DNA of 5,493 nucleotides from an uncultured Parabacteroides sp. (lineage in GTDB: Bacteria > Bacteroidota > Bacteroidia > Bacteroidales > Tannerellaceae): NCBI GenBank assembly GCA_900770835.1, contig CAAGLQ010000118.1:1-5493 (forward strand), given 5' to 3'. Position numbers and translations under genes: made by a program. Below, piece by piece: positions 1-5,466 of the stretch. How positions within the stretch are numbered: position 1 is the stretch's first letter; every line of letters begins with the position of its first letter. The notes below the pieces were generated by a model. The model saw nothing but the letters and a program-made list of their open reading frames with translations. It ran no database searches and was not told the DNA's origin.

Positions 1-2
1 AA

Positions 3-119
3 CATGAACGAAAGGCGAAATCCCTTGTAAAGTATGGATTGGAGGAGATTGCAACTATACTTCTGAGACCGAATTATACGCCTAAATTCGATGTCTTCAA
101 ATTTTTGTCATGTACTTAA
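3..119 (+). CDS. C-terminal fragment of an IS4-like DDE transposase (5' part lies outside the window)
   Basis: The frame starting at base 3 is open from the window edge for 38 codons and stops at TAA 117-119. It reads as a convincing protein tail: a basic helix (HERKAKSLVKYGLEEIA) followed by a short segment ending in FDVFKFLSCT. From memory, this ending is typical of Bacteroidales IS4-family (DDE_Tnp_1) transposases; I could not search to confirm it. The catalytic residues would lie left of the window, so activity cannot be judged. The stop falls within two bases of the point where the neighbouring IS982 homology begins on the other strand, which suggests this element inserted into an IS982 transposase gene and ends almost at its own stop codon. 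It could instead belong to another DDE family. Confidence 0.6.
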   Translation, partial: HERKAKSLVKYGLEEIATILLRPNYTPKFDVFKFLSCT

Positions 120-120
120 T

Positions 121-210
121 TAACGTGTATTTCTCCATCATTGCGTCAAAAAACTGGCAAAAATCATCTGTCATACAAAACAATTCTGTAATTTTGTCTT
201 CAGTGATCAT
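121..210 (-). pseudogene. IS982-family transposase, N-terminal remnant, interrupted
   Basis: Read leftwards from ATG 208-210, about 30 codons match the N-terminus of Bacteroidales IS982 transposases as I remember them: MITEDKITELF, then DDFCQFFDAMMEKYTL. The open frame extends upstream to 291, but the conserved start is the ATG at 210. After the leucine codon at 121-123 the family sequence (KSDKKR-like, as kept in the second copy at 4871-4888) is lost and the frame reads into the opposite strand of the IS4-like transposase end. The gene is therefore cut after roughly a tenth of its normal length, before any catalytic residue. The surviving codons show no stop or frameshift, so the interruption looks more recent than the decay of the copy near the right end of the window. 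Confidence 0.75.
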
Positions 211-312
211 AGCGATTGTTGTTAGTAATTCTTTGTAATTGAGCACTATAAAGTTGCAACATTTTTCGCTAATCACCAACTTTTCAATCAATTATAATTC
301 GTCGAACTCACG
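211..312 (-). mobile_element. 5' non-coding flank of the IS982 remnant, probably including its terminal repeat
   Basis: This AT-rich stretch lies between the transposase start and the esterase stop codon. Its length suits the leader and terminal inverted repeat of an IS982 element. The outer border probably lies in the motif GTCGAACTCACG at 301-312, directly beside the esterase stop. That border is inferred: the partner end is not in the window, so neither an inverted repeat pair nor a target duplication can be verified. No terminator for the esterase is visible here, so its transcript would run into the element. Confidence 0.4.
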
Positions 313-1425
313 TTATTTAAAAATTCGCTGAGCCAAATTATACAGATCGGCTCTCCAGGTACTCCAGCTGTGGCCCTTCTGTGCATTCTCCTCATATTCG
401 AAGTTTAACCCCAATGCTTTCAATACTTGACGAGTATTCTCACAGTTCTTGTAAGCGATGTCGGAAGGACCACCTTGTGTAAAGACCAGTTTCTTGAAGC
501 TCTTGTTCATCTTAGCCATGTTGGCAGGTACATTTAGGCGTTCCGCCTCTTTCTGTGGATCAGCACCAGGCATGAAGCTGGAACTGAGCACCCATACGTA
601 AGAGAACATGTCAATGTTTTGGAAAGCGGTCTCCATGGTTTCCATTCCACCCATCGAAAGACCGGCAATAGCTCGGTTGTTTTTGTCGGTCAGTACGTTG
701 TAATGCTTCTCTATGAAAGGGATGATGTCGGTCACCATGTCTTGCGCGAAGGGAGGTACCTCATTCGGTACATTCGTAATGGTGCCGTTTGGCATCACGA
801 CGATCATAGGCTTGATCTTGCCGTCTGCCAGGAGGTTGTCCAATATAATACCTGCGGCACCTGCATTTGGCCAAGAGGTATCGGTATCCCCACCACCGTG
901 AATCAGGTACAGCACCGGCAATTTCTGCTTGCTCTTCTCATAGCCCGCAGGAGTCCATACACGCATGGTACGGGTCTCGCCCAGCGTTTTTGACCAATAG
1001 GAACGTACCGCCATGGCCCCATGGTCGATGTGGTCGCGGTAAGCGAAGAACTCGTCTCCCTTGGGTGTGATGGTGGCCACTGCGGTCAGCTCCTTGGTGG
1101 CAGGAGCCTTCGGATCATAGACATCTATACCATCAACGATAAAATGATAACGGAACACACCCGGCTCTGCGTTCGGCACCTCAAAGGTCCACACACCATT
1201 CGGATGTTCGGTATTAATGATCTTGTCGGCAGCACCCCAAGGCACGGCATCACCGGCCAGCGAAACAGTTCGAGCTTTTGGCGCATAGATACTGTAAACG
1301 ACACTCCCATTCTCAAGTAGGCGTACGCTCTGGAGTGTGTCGTTGGGCGTAGGCGTGCGACGCCATTGAGCGTTGGCGCTCAAGGCTGTGCCCATCAAGA
1401 GGGCAACAAACAACAATTTTTTCAT
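313..1425 (-). CDS. Secreted CE1-type esterase with an N-terminal Ig/E-set-like domain
   Basis: The 370-residue protein starts with a Sec signal peptide (residues 1-19, positive MKK, hydrophobic core, A-N-A cleavage site before Gln20), so it should act in the periplasm or outside. Residues ~38-125 look like the beta-sandwich (E-set/CBM48-like) module often placed before Bacteroidetes esterases (SVVYSIYAPKARTVSLAGD, then a FRYHFIVDG strand). Residues ~140-370 form an alpha/beta-hydrolase of the feruloyl/acetyl-xylan esterase (CE1, D-like) group. HGGG at 176-179 suits the oxyanion region, GLSMGG at 255-260 is the nucleophile elbow with Ser257, Asp322 is the likely acid and His352 (GHSW) the likely base. 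Length and architecture suggest an intact enzyme removing acyl or feruloyl groups from plant or host glycans; the substrate cannot be read from the sequence. No other polysaccharide-utilisation gene adjoins it. IS982 debris begins directly after the stop. Confidence 0.9.
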   Translation of the reverse strand: MKKLLFVALLMGTALSANAQWRRTPTPNDTLQSVRLLENGSVVYSIYAPKARTVSLAGDAVPWGAADKIINTEHPNGVWTFEVPNAEPGVFRYHFIVDGIDVYDPKAPATKELTAVATITPKGDEFFAYRDHIDHGAMAVRSYWSKTLGETRTMRVWTPAGYEKSKQKLPVLYLIHGGGDTDTSWPNAGAAGIILDNLLADGKIKPMIVVMPNGTITNVPNEVPPFAQDMVTDIIPFIEKHYNVLTDKNNRAIAGLSMGGMETMETAFQNIDMFSYVWVLSSSFMPGADPQKEAERLNVPANMAKMNKSFKKLVFTQGGPSDIAYKNCENTRQVLKALGLNFEYEENAQKGHSWSTWRADLYNLAQRIFK

Positions 1426-1479
1426 GGCTATATTCTTTTTACGTAAAAGTATTGAATAAATTTACATTTTGTCTATCTA

Positions 1480-1487
1480 CAAATGTA
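1480..1487 (-). promoter_or_regulatory. Predicted -7 box of the esterase promoter
   Basis: On the minus strand this reads TACATTTG, an exact match to the Bacteroidetes -7 consensus TAnnTTTG, 54 bases before the esterase ATG. Transcription would start near 1473, leaving a leader of about 45-50 nt. A clear -33 TTTG is not evident. The box sits in a small inverted repeat, CTACAAATGTAG (1477-1488), which could be an operator or chance. Confidence 0.5.
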
Positions 1488-1573
1488 GTATATTTTTCCG
1501 GATGAAATGGCGAAAGTCCTTACGATTTGTAGATTATTTTGAATAGAGTGAAGGATTGTTAGCGATAATGCTG

Positions 1574-1581
1574 TATTTTTG
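1574..1581 (+). promoter_or_regulatory. Predicted -7 box of the holB promoter
   Basis: TATTTTTG matches TAnnTTTG exactly and lies 36 bases before the ATG at 1618. A TTG at 1556-1558 could be part of a -33 element, but the spacing is shorter than usual. The box overlaps the TTG at 1579, an upstream in-frame start candidate, which argues that translation begins at 1618. Confidence 0.5.
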
Positions 1582-1617
1582 TATCTAATTCAGGTTGGTT
1601 TCAAGGTACGTCAAGAG

Positions 1618-2742
1618 ATGTTTTTCAAGGATATTATCGGACAAGAGGCGGTGAAGGCACACCTGCGCCAGGCGGCGCAGAAGGGTGTCGTGCCTCATGC
1701 GCAGCTGTTCACGGAGCGAGGAGGAGCGGGGGCCTTCCCTTTGGCGTTGGCTTACGCACGTTATCTGAACTGTACGGAGCGCACGGAGACGGATGCCTGT
1801 GGGCATTGTCCTTCCTGCGTGAAGTTCAATGCGTTGGTACATCCGGATTTGCATTTTGTTTTCCCCATCGTCGCGAAGAAGGAAAAGAAAAAGGAGGTAT
1901 GCGATGATTACCTGCCCGAATGGCGTGCCTTCTTGAAAGACAATCCCTATTTTGGCTTGGATCAGTGGCTGGAGGCGATGGATGCGGGCAATTCGCAGGC
2001 CTTGATCTATTCCAAGGAGAGCGATGAGATTCTGCGTAAGTTGAGCTTGAAGATCTATGAGGCGGCCTATCGCATCCTGCTGGTGTGGCTACCGGAGAAG
2101 CTGCACCCGACCTGCGCCAATAAATTATTGAAGGTGATCGAGGAGCCCCCCGCCCGTACGGTCATCCTGCTGGTCTCGGAGCAGCCGGATCTGATCTTAG
2201 GCACCATCCTTTCGCGGGCGCAACGGATCCCGCTGCCGCCGATCGACGATGCGGCTATGGCAGAGGCCTTGAAGAGCCGCTTTGGCCTGCTGACCGAAGA
2301 TGCCCAGCAGATAGCCCATTTAGCATCGGGCAATTACCTGAAGGCTGTGGAGGCGATCAGCTTGAGCAAGGAGAATGAGTTTTACTTAGAGCAGTTCAAA
2401 GGGATGATGCGTAACTCCTGGGCGAAGAATGTGAAGGGAATGAAAGCCCTTGCGGAGCTCTTGGCGGGTATTGGACGTGAGCGGCAAAAGCGTTTCTTAG
2501 CCTATTGCCAGCATCTGATCCGCGAGAATTTCATCTATCGTTTCCAAGCGCCCGAGATGACCTATATGAATTATGATGAGACCAGCTTCTCGGTGAAGTT
2601 CTCTCCGTTTATCAACGAGCGCAACGTGTTCGACATCATGGATCAGTTGGACTTGGCGGCTCGGCACATCGAGCAGAATGTCAATGCCAAGATGGTCTTT
2701 TTTGATCTCTCCCTGCAACTGACGGTGTTGATTAAGCGATGA
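1618..2742 (+). CDS. holB: DNA polymerase III subunit delta' (clamp-loader subunit)
   Basis: This 374-residue AAA+ protein is the delta' subunit of the clamp loader, which opens and loads the beta sliding clamp during replication. The N-terminus is typical (FKDIIGQEAVKAHL), followed by HAQLF and a degenerate P-loop (TERGGAGAF, ~32-40) lacking the GKT lysine, as expected of a subunit that does not hydrolyse ATP. A zinc module follows: Cys52 and CGHCPSC (61-67). The sensor region is ANKLLKVIEEPP (167-178), then ILSRAQRI (197-204), where the arginine-finger motif SRC of many loaders is SRA. A collar-like helical C-terminus follows. Met14 of the longer frame (ATG 1618) is chosen as start because the conserved protein begins there and a promoter box overlaps the upstream TTG. 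It diverges from the esterase and converges with the kinase. Insertions around residues 85-130 fit Bacteroidetes versions. Confidence 0.93.
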   Translation: MFFKDIIGQEAVKAHLRQAAQKGVVPHAQLFTERGGAGAFPLALAYARYLNCTERTETDACGHCPSCVKFNALVHPDLHFVFPIVAKKEKKKEVCDDYLPEWRAFLKDNPYFGLDQWLEAMDAGNSQALIYSKESDEILRKLSLKIYEAAYRILLVWLPEKLHPTCANKLLKVIEEPPARTVILLVSEQPDLILGTILSRAQRIPLPPIDDAAMAEALKSRFGLLTEDAQQIAHLASGNYLKAVEAISLSKENEFYLEQFKGMMRNSWAKNVKGMKALAELLAGIGRERQKRFLAYCQHLIRENFIYRFQAPEMTYMNYDETSFSVKFSPFINERNVFDIMDQLDLAARHIEQNVNAKMVFFDLSLQLTVLIKR

Positions 2743-2807
2743 TCAAAACTAAAAATGTAGGTTTGCTATTGCTATATAACATCAATCTTCCTTCATCCAA
2801 TGGGCAT

Positions 2808-2836
2808 AAAAAAGGGATCCCAAAATAAGATCCCCT
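2808..2836 (-). terminator. Rho-independent terminator for the minus-strand kinase transcript
   Basis: Read on the minus strand: stem GGGATC (2834-2829), a 9-nt loop, stem GATCCC (2819-2814), then TTTTTT (2813-2808). The stem can extend outward by a G-U and an A-U pair. The plus strand has no T-run after the hairpin, so it works only for leftward transcription, ending the kinase mRNA about 170 nt past its stop. holB has no comparable terminator of its own. Confidence 0.8.
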
Positions 2837-2876
2837 CCAAAGATCATACATTTCATAGCTGAACTGAGGTAATGCA

Positions 2877-2884
2877 TACCTTTG
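2877..2884 (+). promoter_or_regulatory. Orphan -7-like box, plus strand
   Basis: TACCTTTG matches TAnnTTTG in the gap between the convergent holB and kinase genes. No -33 element is apparent at the usual distance and no plus-strand gene follows, so a transcript from here would be non-coding and would run antisense into the kinase 3' end. Eight-base matches arise by chance in AT-rich DNA. Confidence 0.2.
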
Positions 2885-2900
2885 TATTACATAGTTAAGT

Positions 2901-2980
2901 TTTCTCCGCAGAGAAATTTATTATTTCTTTTGAGAACAAATTTTCGCCTGTGTTTTTTCGTGTTTATGTTATGAAACATA
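2901..2980. repeat. Two short hairpins in the holB-kinase gap
   Basis: Two perfect 6-bp inverted repeats with 4-nt loops lie here: TTTCTC-CGCA-GAGAAA (2901-2916) and TATGTT-ATGA-AACATA (2965-2980). Both are AT-rich and symmetric, so neither strand is favoured. They fall in the 3' untranslated region of the kinase transcript and could stabilise its end. Nothing coding is convincing in the 2743-3001 gap. Confidence 0.35.
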
Positions 2981-3001
2981 GTTTGCGTAATTTGTCTGTT
3001 T

Positions 3002-4102
3002 TTATAGGAGTTTACATCGAACAAACACATCCATCTCCTCCGCATGGGCTTCTAAACTCTGCAAGAGCTTGAATTGCGCTTTCGTGCGAATCAAATTATG
3101 CTTCGGGCTATGGATCTTGTAATAAGTATCGCCATTCAAATAGTCTGTCAAGAACCGTACTGTCTGCATATAGGTCAATAGGCGGCCACCGTAGGGCAAC
3201 AAGCGGATCTCCGTAGGGGTCAGGAAAGCCTTTGCCTTTTCCATGTAGCCGCGGGTATAGGCCTCGAAGATGGGCAAGTTTACTTCTACACGCTCCAAGC
3301 ATTCATCATCTTCAGCTCCGGTGTTGGCGCCTGTACGAATGAAGTCGCCAATGTCTGACAGCACAAAGCCCGGCATCACCGTGTCCAAGTCGATCACGCA
3401 GAGCATCTTGCCTGTCTCGGCATCAAACAGCATGTTGTTCACCTTCGTATCGCAATGGTTCACCCGTTTACGCAGCTCGCCGGCTCGATACAACCGCTCT
3501 TGCACGCACATCGCCTCTGCGCGCGCCTCAATCTCCTGCACCAAATCTTTCACCTCAGCCAGCCGGCCTACCGGATCAGCGGCTACCGCCTCACGGAACT
3601 GCTGCAAGCGAAACTCCATATTGTGGAAATTGGGGATGGTCTCACCCAAAGTTCCCTCCGGCAGATCGGCCAACATCGACTGAAAATCGCCGAATGCCTT
3701 GCCCGCCTCATAAGCCAGTTCGGGAGTTACCGCCTCATAGCTAACGCAATGTGGGATCAACAGGCAGACACGCCAATAAGAATCCCCATCGAAATAGTAG
3801 TTCTTGCCCGCCTTTGTAGGCAAGAAGGTCAATACCTTTCGGTCAATGTCCTCCTCTCCTCGCACCATCAACAATTTTCTGATATGCTCCGTGACGATAC
3901 GGATATTCTCTTGGAGCATTTCTACATTCGTGAAAATCTGATGATTGATGCGTTGCAACACATAGGGTGTCTCCCCCTTGTCGTTGATTACCTTTAAGGT
4001 ATCATTGATGTGGCCATTACCGAAAGGCTGTGCGTCCACCATTGTCCCCTCCAATTGAAACTGGCTAAGGATGGCCAGCAATTGCTCTTTTGTCTTTGTC
4101 AT
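3002..4102 (-). CDS. NahK-like sugar 1-kinase (APH/choline kinase fold)
   Basis: The 366-residue protein matches, from memory, Bifidobacterium N-acetylhexosamine 1-kinase (NahK) along its whole length and starts at the same place. Motifs in order: nucleotide loop PFGNGHIN (26-33); YVLQRIN (47-53) and IF; AFGDFQ (136-141); catalytic loop NHCDTKVNN (215-223) with Asp218 as likely base; metal site IDLDT (237-241) with MPG after it; GDFIRTGANT (252-261); then LLPYGGRLLTYMQTVRF and HNLIRTKAQFKL. NahK makes GlcNAc-1-P or GalNAc-1-P from ATP and the free sugar in mucin and milk-oligosaccharide use, so a cytosolic hexosamine kinase is the best guess; the substrate is not proven. Older annotations of such proteins say mucin desulfatase or aminoglycoside phosphotransferase. 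It lies 93 nt after the SPOR gene, beyond a terminator-like hairpin. No phosphorylase or uridylyltransferase partner lies nearby. Confidence 0.85.
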   Translation of the reverse strand: MTKTKEQLLAILSQFQLEGTMVDAQPFGNGHINDTLKVINDKGETPYVLQRINHQIFTNVEMLQENIRIVTEHIRKLLMVRGEEDIDRKVLTFLPTKAGKNYYFDGDSYWRVCLLIPHCVSYEAVTPELAYEAGKAFGDFQSMLADLPEGTLGETIPNFHNMEFRLQQFREAVAADPVGRLAEVKDLVQEIEARAEAMCVQERLYRAGELRKRVNHCDTKVNNMLFDAETGKMLCVIDLDTVMPGFVLSDIGDFIRTGANTGAEDDECLERVEVNLPIFEAYTRGYMEKAKAFLTPTEIRLLPYGGRLLTYMQTVRFLTDYLNGDTYYKIHSPKHNLIRTKAQFKLLQSLEAHAEEMDVFVRCKLL

Positions 4103-4124
4103 GCTATTCGATTTTACAGTTTAT

Positions 4125-4161
4125 AAAAATAGAGGAAGCCTATCTCCGTTAAGCCTCCTCT
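4125..4161 (-). terminator. Terminator or attenuator between the SPOR gene and the kinase
   Basis: On the minus strand AGAGGAGGCTT (4161-4151) pairs with AGGCTTCCTCT (4141-4131) around a 9-nt loop, giving 11 pairs including two G-U, followed by ATTTTT (4130-4125). The wobble pairs form only in minus-strand RNA, fitting a leftward terminator after the SPOR gene. The T-tract ends 22 bases before the kinase ATG and I see no kinase promoter in between, so the kinase may rely on read-through or on a promoter I cannot recognise. Confidence 0.7.
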
Positions 4162-4164
4162 ACT

Positions 4165-4184
4165 CCCTTCCTTTCAAAGGAGGG
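4165..4184. repeat. Second hairpin in the SPOR-kinase gap
   Basis: CCC-(T)-TCCTTT then AAAGGA-GGG forms a tight stem with one bulged T. The innermost pairs must open to leave a workable loop. It lies 11 nt past the SPOR stop and just before the T-tract terminator, in tandem with it. There is no T-run on either side, so by itself it is more likely an mRNA 3'-end stabiliser than a terminator. Confidence 0.4.
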
Positions 4185-4195
4185 CTATCTTTACA

Positions 4196-4684
4196 TTAGT
4201 ATGCTCTTTCCAGCAACCAAGCATCTTGGAACTGAGGCGCATATTTTGCCTTGATTGCGTCACGGCTATCCGCAGCGTCAGCTTTGTTGTCGAAGCTGGC
4301 AACGATCACGCGCAACATACCTTGTTCATTCTCACCCAATACCGCATTGTACCCAGCGTTTTGCATACGTTCCTTCAATGCGTAAGCATTCGTACGATTC
4401 TTGAAGCTACCGATCACCACGCTGTAACGTTTCAAACGGCTGGCATCCTCACCCTGAGCCGCATTGATACGCTCGCTACGGGTAGAGGCAGTTGAAGTTC
4501 TCGGCTTAGATACCGGAGCGACATCCACCACCTCCTCAGTCTCTTCCACCACCTCTACCGGGGCAGTAGTCTCTTTCTCTTTAGCTTGCTCATAAGCGGC
4601 CTTATAGGCACTCTGCTTGGGTTTGCATGAGCCGAATGCCAGCAACATGCAAACGGCTGCACCCATTAACCAAATCTTATTCAT
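4196..4684 (-). CDS. SPOR-domain lipoprotein
   Basis: With the ATG at 4682-4684 the product has 162 residues. It begins MNKIWLMGAAVCMLLAFGSC, a lipoprotein signal peptide with Cys20 as the lipidated residue. A longer frame reaches 4759 but adds 25 residues before the signal peptide and would cover the likely promoter, so the shorter start is preferred. Residues 21-85 form a low-complexity charged linker rich in Glu, Val, Thr and Ser. Residues ~86-160 are a SPOR domain: RYSVVIGSFKN, an alternating helix with NAYALKERMQNAGYNA, then LRVIVASF and a closing helix. SPOR domains bind denuded peptidoglycan glycan strands, often at division sites. With no acidic surface-export signal after Cys20, a periplasm-facing anchor is likely (inference). 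It lies upstream of the kinase; a shared role is not implied. Confidence 0.88.
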   Translation of the reverse strand: MNKIWLMGAAVCMLLAFGSCKPKQSAYKAAYEQAKEKETTAPVEVVEETEEVVDVAPVSKPRTSTASTRSERINAAQGEDASRLKRYSVVIGSFKNRTNAYALKERMQNAGYNAVLGENEQGMLRVIVASFDNKADAADSRDAIKAKYAPQFQDAWLLERAY

Positions 4685-4718
4685 GACTTTCTTTCTATTT
4701 AAAATACATTCTATTCCG

Positions 4719-4726
4719 CGAAGATA
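4719..4726 (-). promoter_or_regulatory. Predicted -7 box of the SPOR-lipoprotein promoter
   Basis: The minus strand reads TATCTTCG, one mismatch from TAnnTTTG, 34 bases before the ATG at 4684. This implies a leader of about 28 nt. A -33 motif is unclear. The position supports the short start over the 187-codon frame. Confidence 0.4.
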
Positions 4727-4776
4727 GAGAAAAATATCTAAAATAGCTATCAAGGTCATGAATATAAGTTTTTCCT

Positions 4777-4792
4777 TTCAAACCTGTTTGAA
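4777..4792. repeat. 16-bp palindrome upstream of the SPOR gene, possible operator
   Basis: TTCAAACCTGTTTGAA consists of 7-bp arms (TTCAAAC/GTTTGAA) around a 2-bp centre, centred about 62 bases upstream of the SPOR -7 box. With no room for an RNA loop it suits a dimeric regulator site better than a hairpin. It also lies just outside the IS982 relic, so it may be mobile-element debris. Confidence 0.35.
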
Positions 4793-4802
4793 GCGCACAC
4801 AA

Positions 4803-5240
4803 AAAACGACTAATTGTCTGGTAGGTATTTCTGCTAGTTTTTTGACACTATGATGGAGCAATATACGTTGAAATCGGATAAGAAGCGATGTTATCACCGT
4901 GATTCATACAGTGGTTATATCTTGTTCTACTGTTCCTCCGTAGTAAGTCTGTAGTGGCTCTAAACCAAACTTGGTGAAGCTCTAATCCCAGATTAGAGCT
5001 TCACCGAGTTTGGTTCATAGCTATTTCTGAGGAAGACAACAGTTTCGTAGAACTCGAAAATGCGGTGGCAGTTTCCTTGCCCCCGTTCAATCAAGAAGGT
5101 GCTGCTTGGAAAATGCACAGACATCGGTTTCGTTGACAGCATTCCTTTTTTGGGGGGGTATGCAGAAACCAAAGGATACATATCAATAAAGTATTCAAGG
5201 GTATTGCGCAAAGAGGTAGGTGCTCAATGGGATGGTTCTC
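4803..5240 (+). pseudogene. IS982-family transposase, decayed, multiple frameshifts, 3' part missing
   Basis: Transposase segments appear in order but in changing frames. Around 4805-4837 is a corrupted start containing a stop. At 4838-4906 the frame reads FFDTMMEQYTL then KSDKKRCYHRDS. Near 4920-4960 are traces of the ILFHSSGYRCLK region. Then come NSFVELE (5038-5058), SIKKVLLGKCTDIGFVDSIP (5087-5146) and VCRNQRIHINKVF then KGIAQRGRCSMGWF (5158-5238). FVDSIP holds what should be the first catalytic Asp. One frameshift is an extra A near 5089, another is the T6G7 run at 5146-5158. A hairpin at 4963-5015 occupies the place of about a dozen codons. Homology stops at about 5238; the rest of the catalytic domain is absent. 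It shares a 35-base stretch (about six mismatches by eye) with the left-hand copy, in opposite orientation. It cannot encode an active enzyme. Confidence 0.8.
4963..5015. repeat. Long hairpin: 25-bp stem, 3-nt loop, inside the IS982 relic
   Basis: Bases 4963-4987 pair with 4991-5015 around the loop CCA. By eye 24 of 25 positions are Watson-Crick; the exception is 4972 (T) against 5006 (G). No T-run follows on either strand, so it is not an ordinary terminator. It lies where the transposase should encode about a dozen residues between the CLK-like and LFP-like motifs, so it seems inserted or substituted there. No clear target duplication is seen. Options are a very small palindromic transposable unit, a REP-like element, or two fused inverted IS ends. 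Confidence 0.85.
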
Positions 5241-5258
5241 CTCTTAACGTGTAGTCCA

Positions 5259-5399
5259 ATGAATGAGATTAGTTGCCCTCACACGGTTATATTGTGCCAA
5301 CACCAAATTCTTAGGATCCCATCGATAGTAGCGGTGCGCAGGGCGATTAAGCGTGCTACGTCTCCATTTGTGAGGGTAGAGCCACCGGATGGTCATTGA
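5259..5399 (+). other. Unassigned reading frame ending inside a terminator hairpin
   Basis: After the IS982 homology ends (about 5238) the frame containing ATG 5259 stays open to TGA 5397-5399, giving 46 codons ending SPFVRVEPPDGH. The frame is open back to 5220, but that part is IS982 sequence in another frame. The stop lies in the loop of the terminator at 5380-5414. An opposite-strand frame (5244-5489, GTG start, 81 codons) spans the same DNA; its composition (many Arg, Trp, Tyr, His) looks unlike its neighbours. I recognise neither. The region may be the 3' end of a gene cut by the IS982 insertion, or the tail of a non-coding RNA. Confidence 0.2.
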
Positions 5400-5419
5400 G
5401 GCTGTTCGGTGGCTTTTTT
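5380..5419 (+). terminator. Rho-independent terminator, plus strand
   Basis: AGCCACCG (5380-5387) pairs perfectly with CGGTGGCT (5407-5414), followed by five more T (six counting the last stem base) to 5419. The 19-nt loop is larger than usual. It is oriented for rightward transcripts, so a plus-strand transcription unit ends here, although no intact plus-strand gene precedes it in the window. Confidence 0.65.
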
Positions 5420-5466
5420 CTGTGCTGAATGCGAGAGTTATAGGGATAGTTCGTATATTCGCGGAT

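Noticed and set aside
619..1320. Several plus-strand open frames of 62-124 codons across the esterase
   Set aside because: They are opposite-strand shadows of a gene with a signal peptide and a full set of esterase motifs, and their translations show no domain.
1579..1617. Upstream TTG start giving a 387-residue HolB
   Set aside because: The TTG overlaps the predicted -7 box and the conserved protein starts at the ATG at 1618.
2782..2877. A 31-codon minus-strand frame (ATG at 2875-2877) in the holB-kinase gap
   Set aside because: It reads straight through the terminator stem and T-run, has no promoter or ribosome binding site of its own, and resembles no family I know.
3270..3997. Plus-strand frames of 137 and 180 codons across the kinase
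   Set aside because: They lie antisense to a gene with complete kinase motifs; their Ser/Leu/His-rich translations match nothing and overlap each other in different frames.
4685..4759. N-terminal extension of the SPOR protein to 187 residues
   Set aside because: It would place 25 residues before a normal lipoprotein signal peptide and would cover the likely -7 box.
4993..5254. Overlapping small frames on both strands (72 and 64 codons) read as separate genes
   Set aside because: The plus-strand frame is one segment of the broken IS982 transposase, and the minus-strand frame is its shadow plus one arm of the hairpin.
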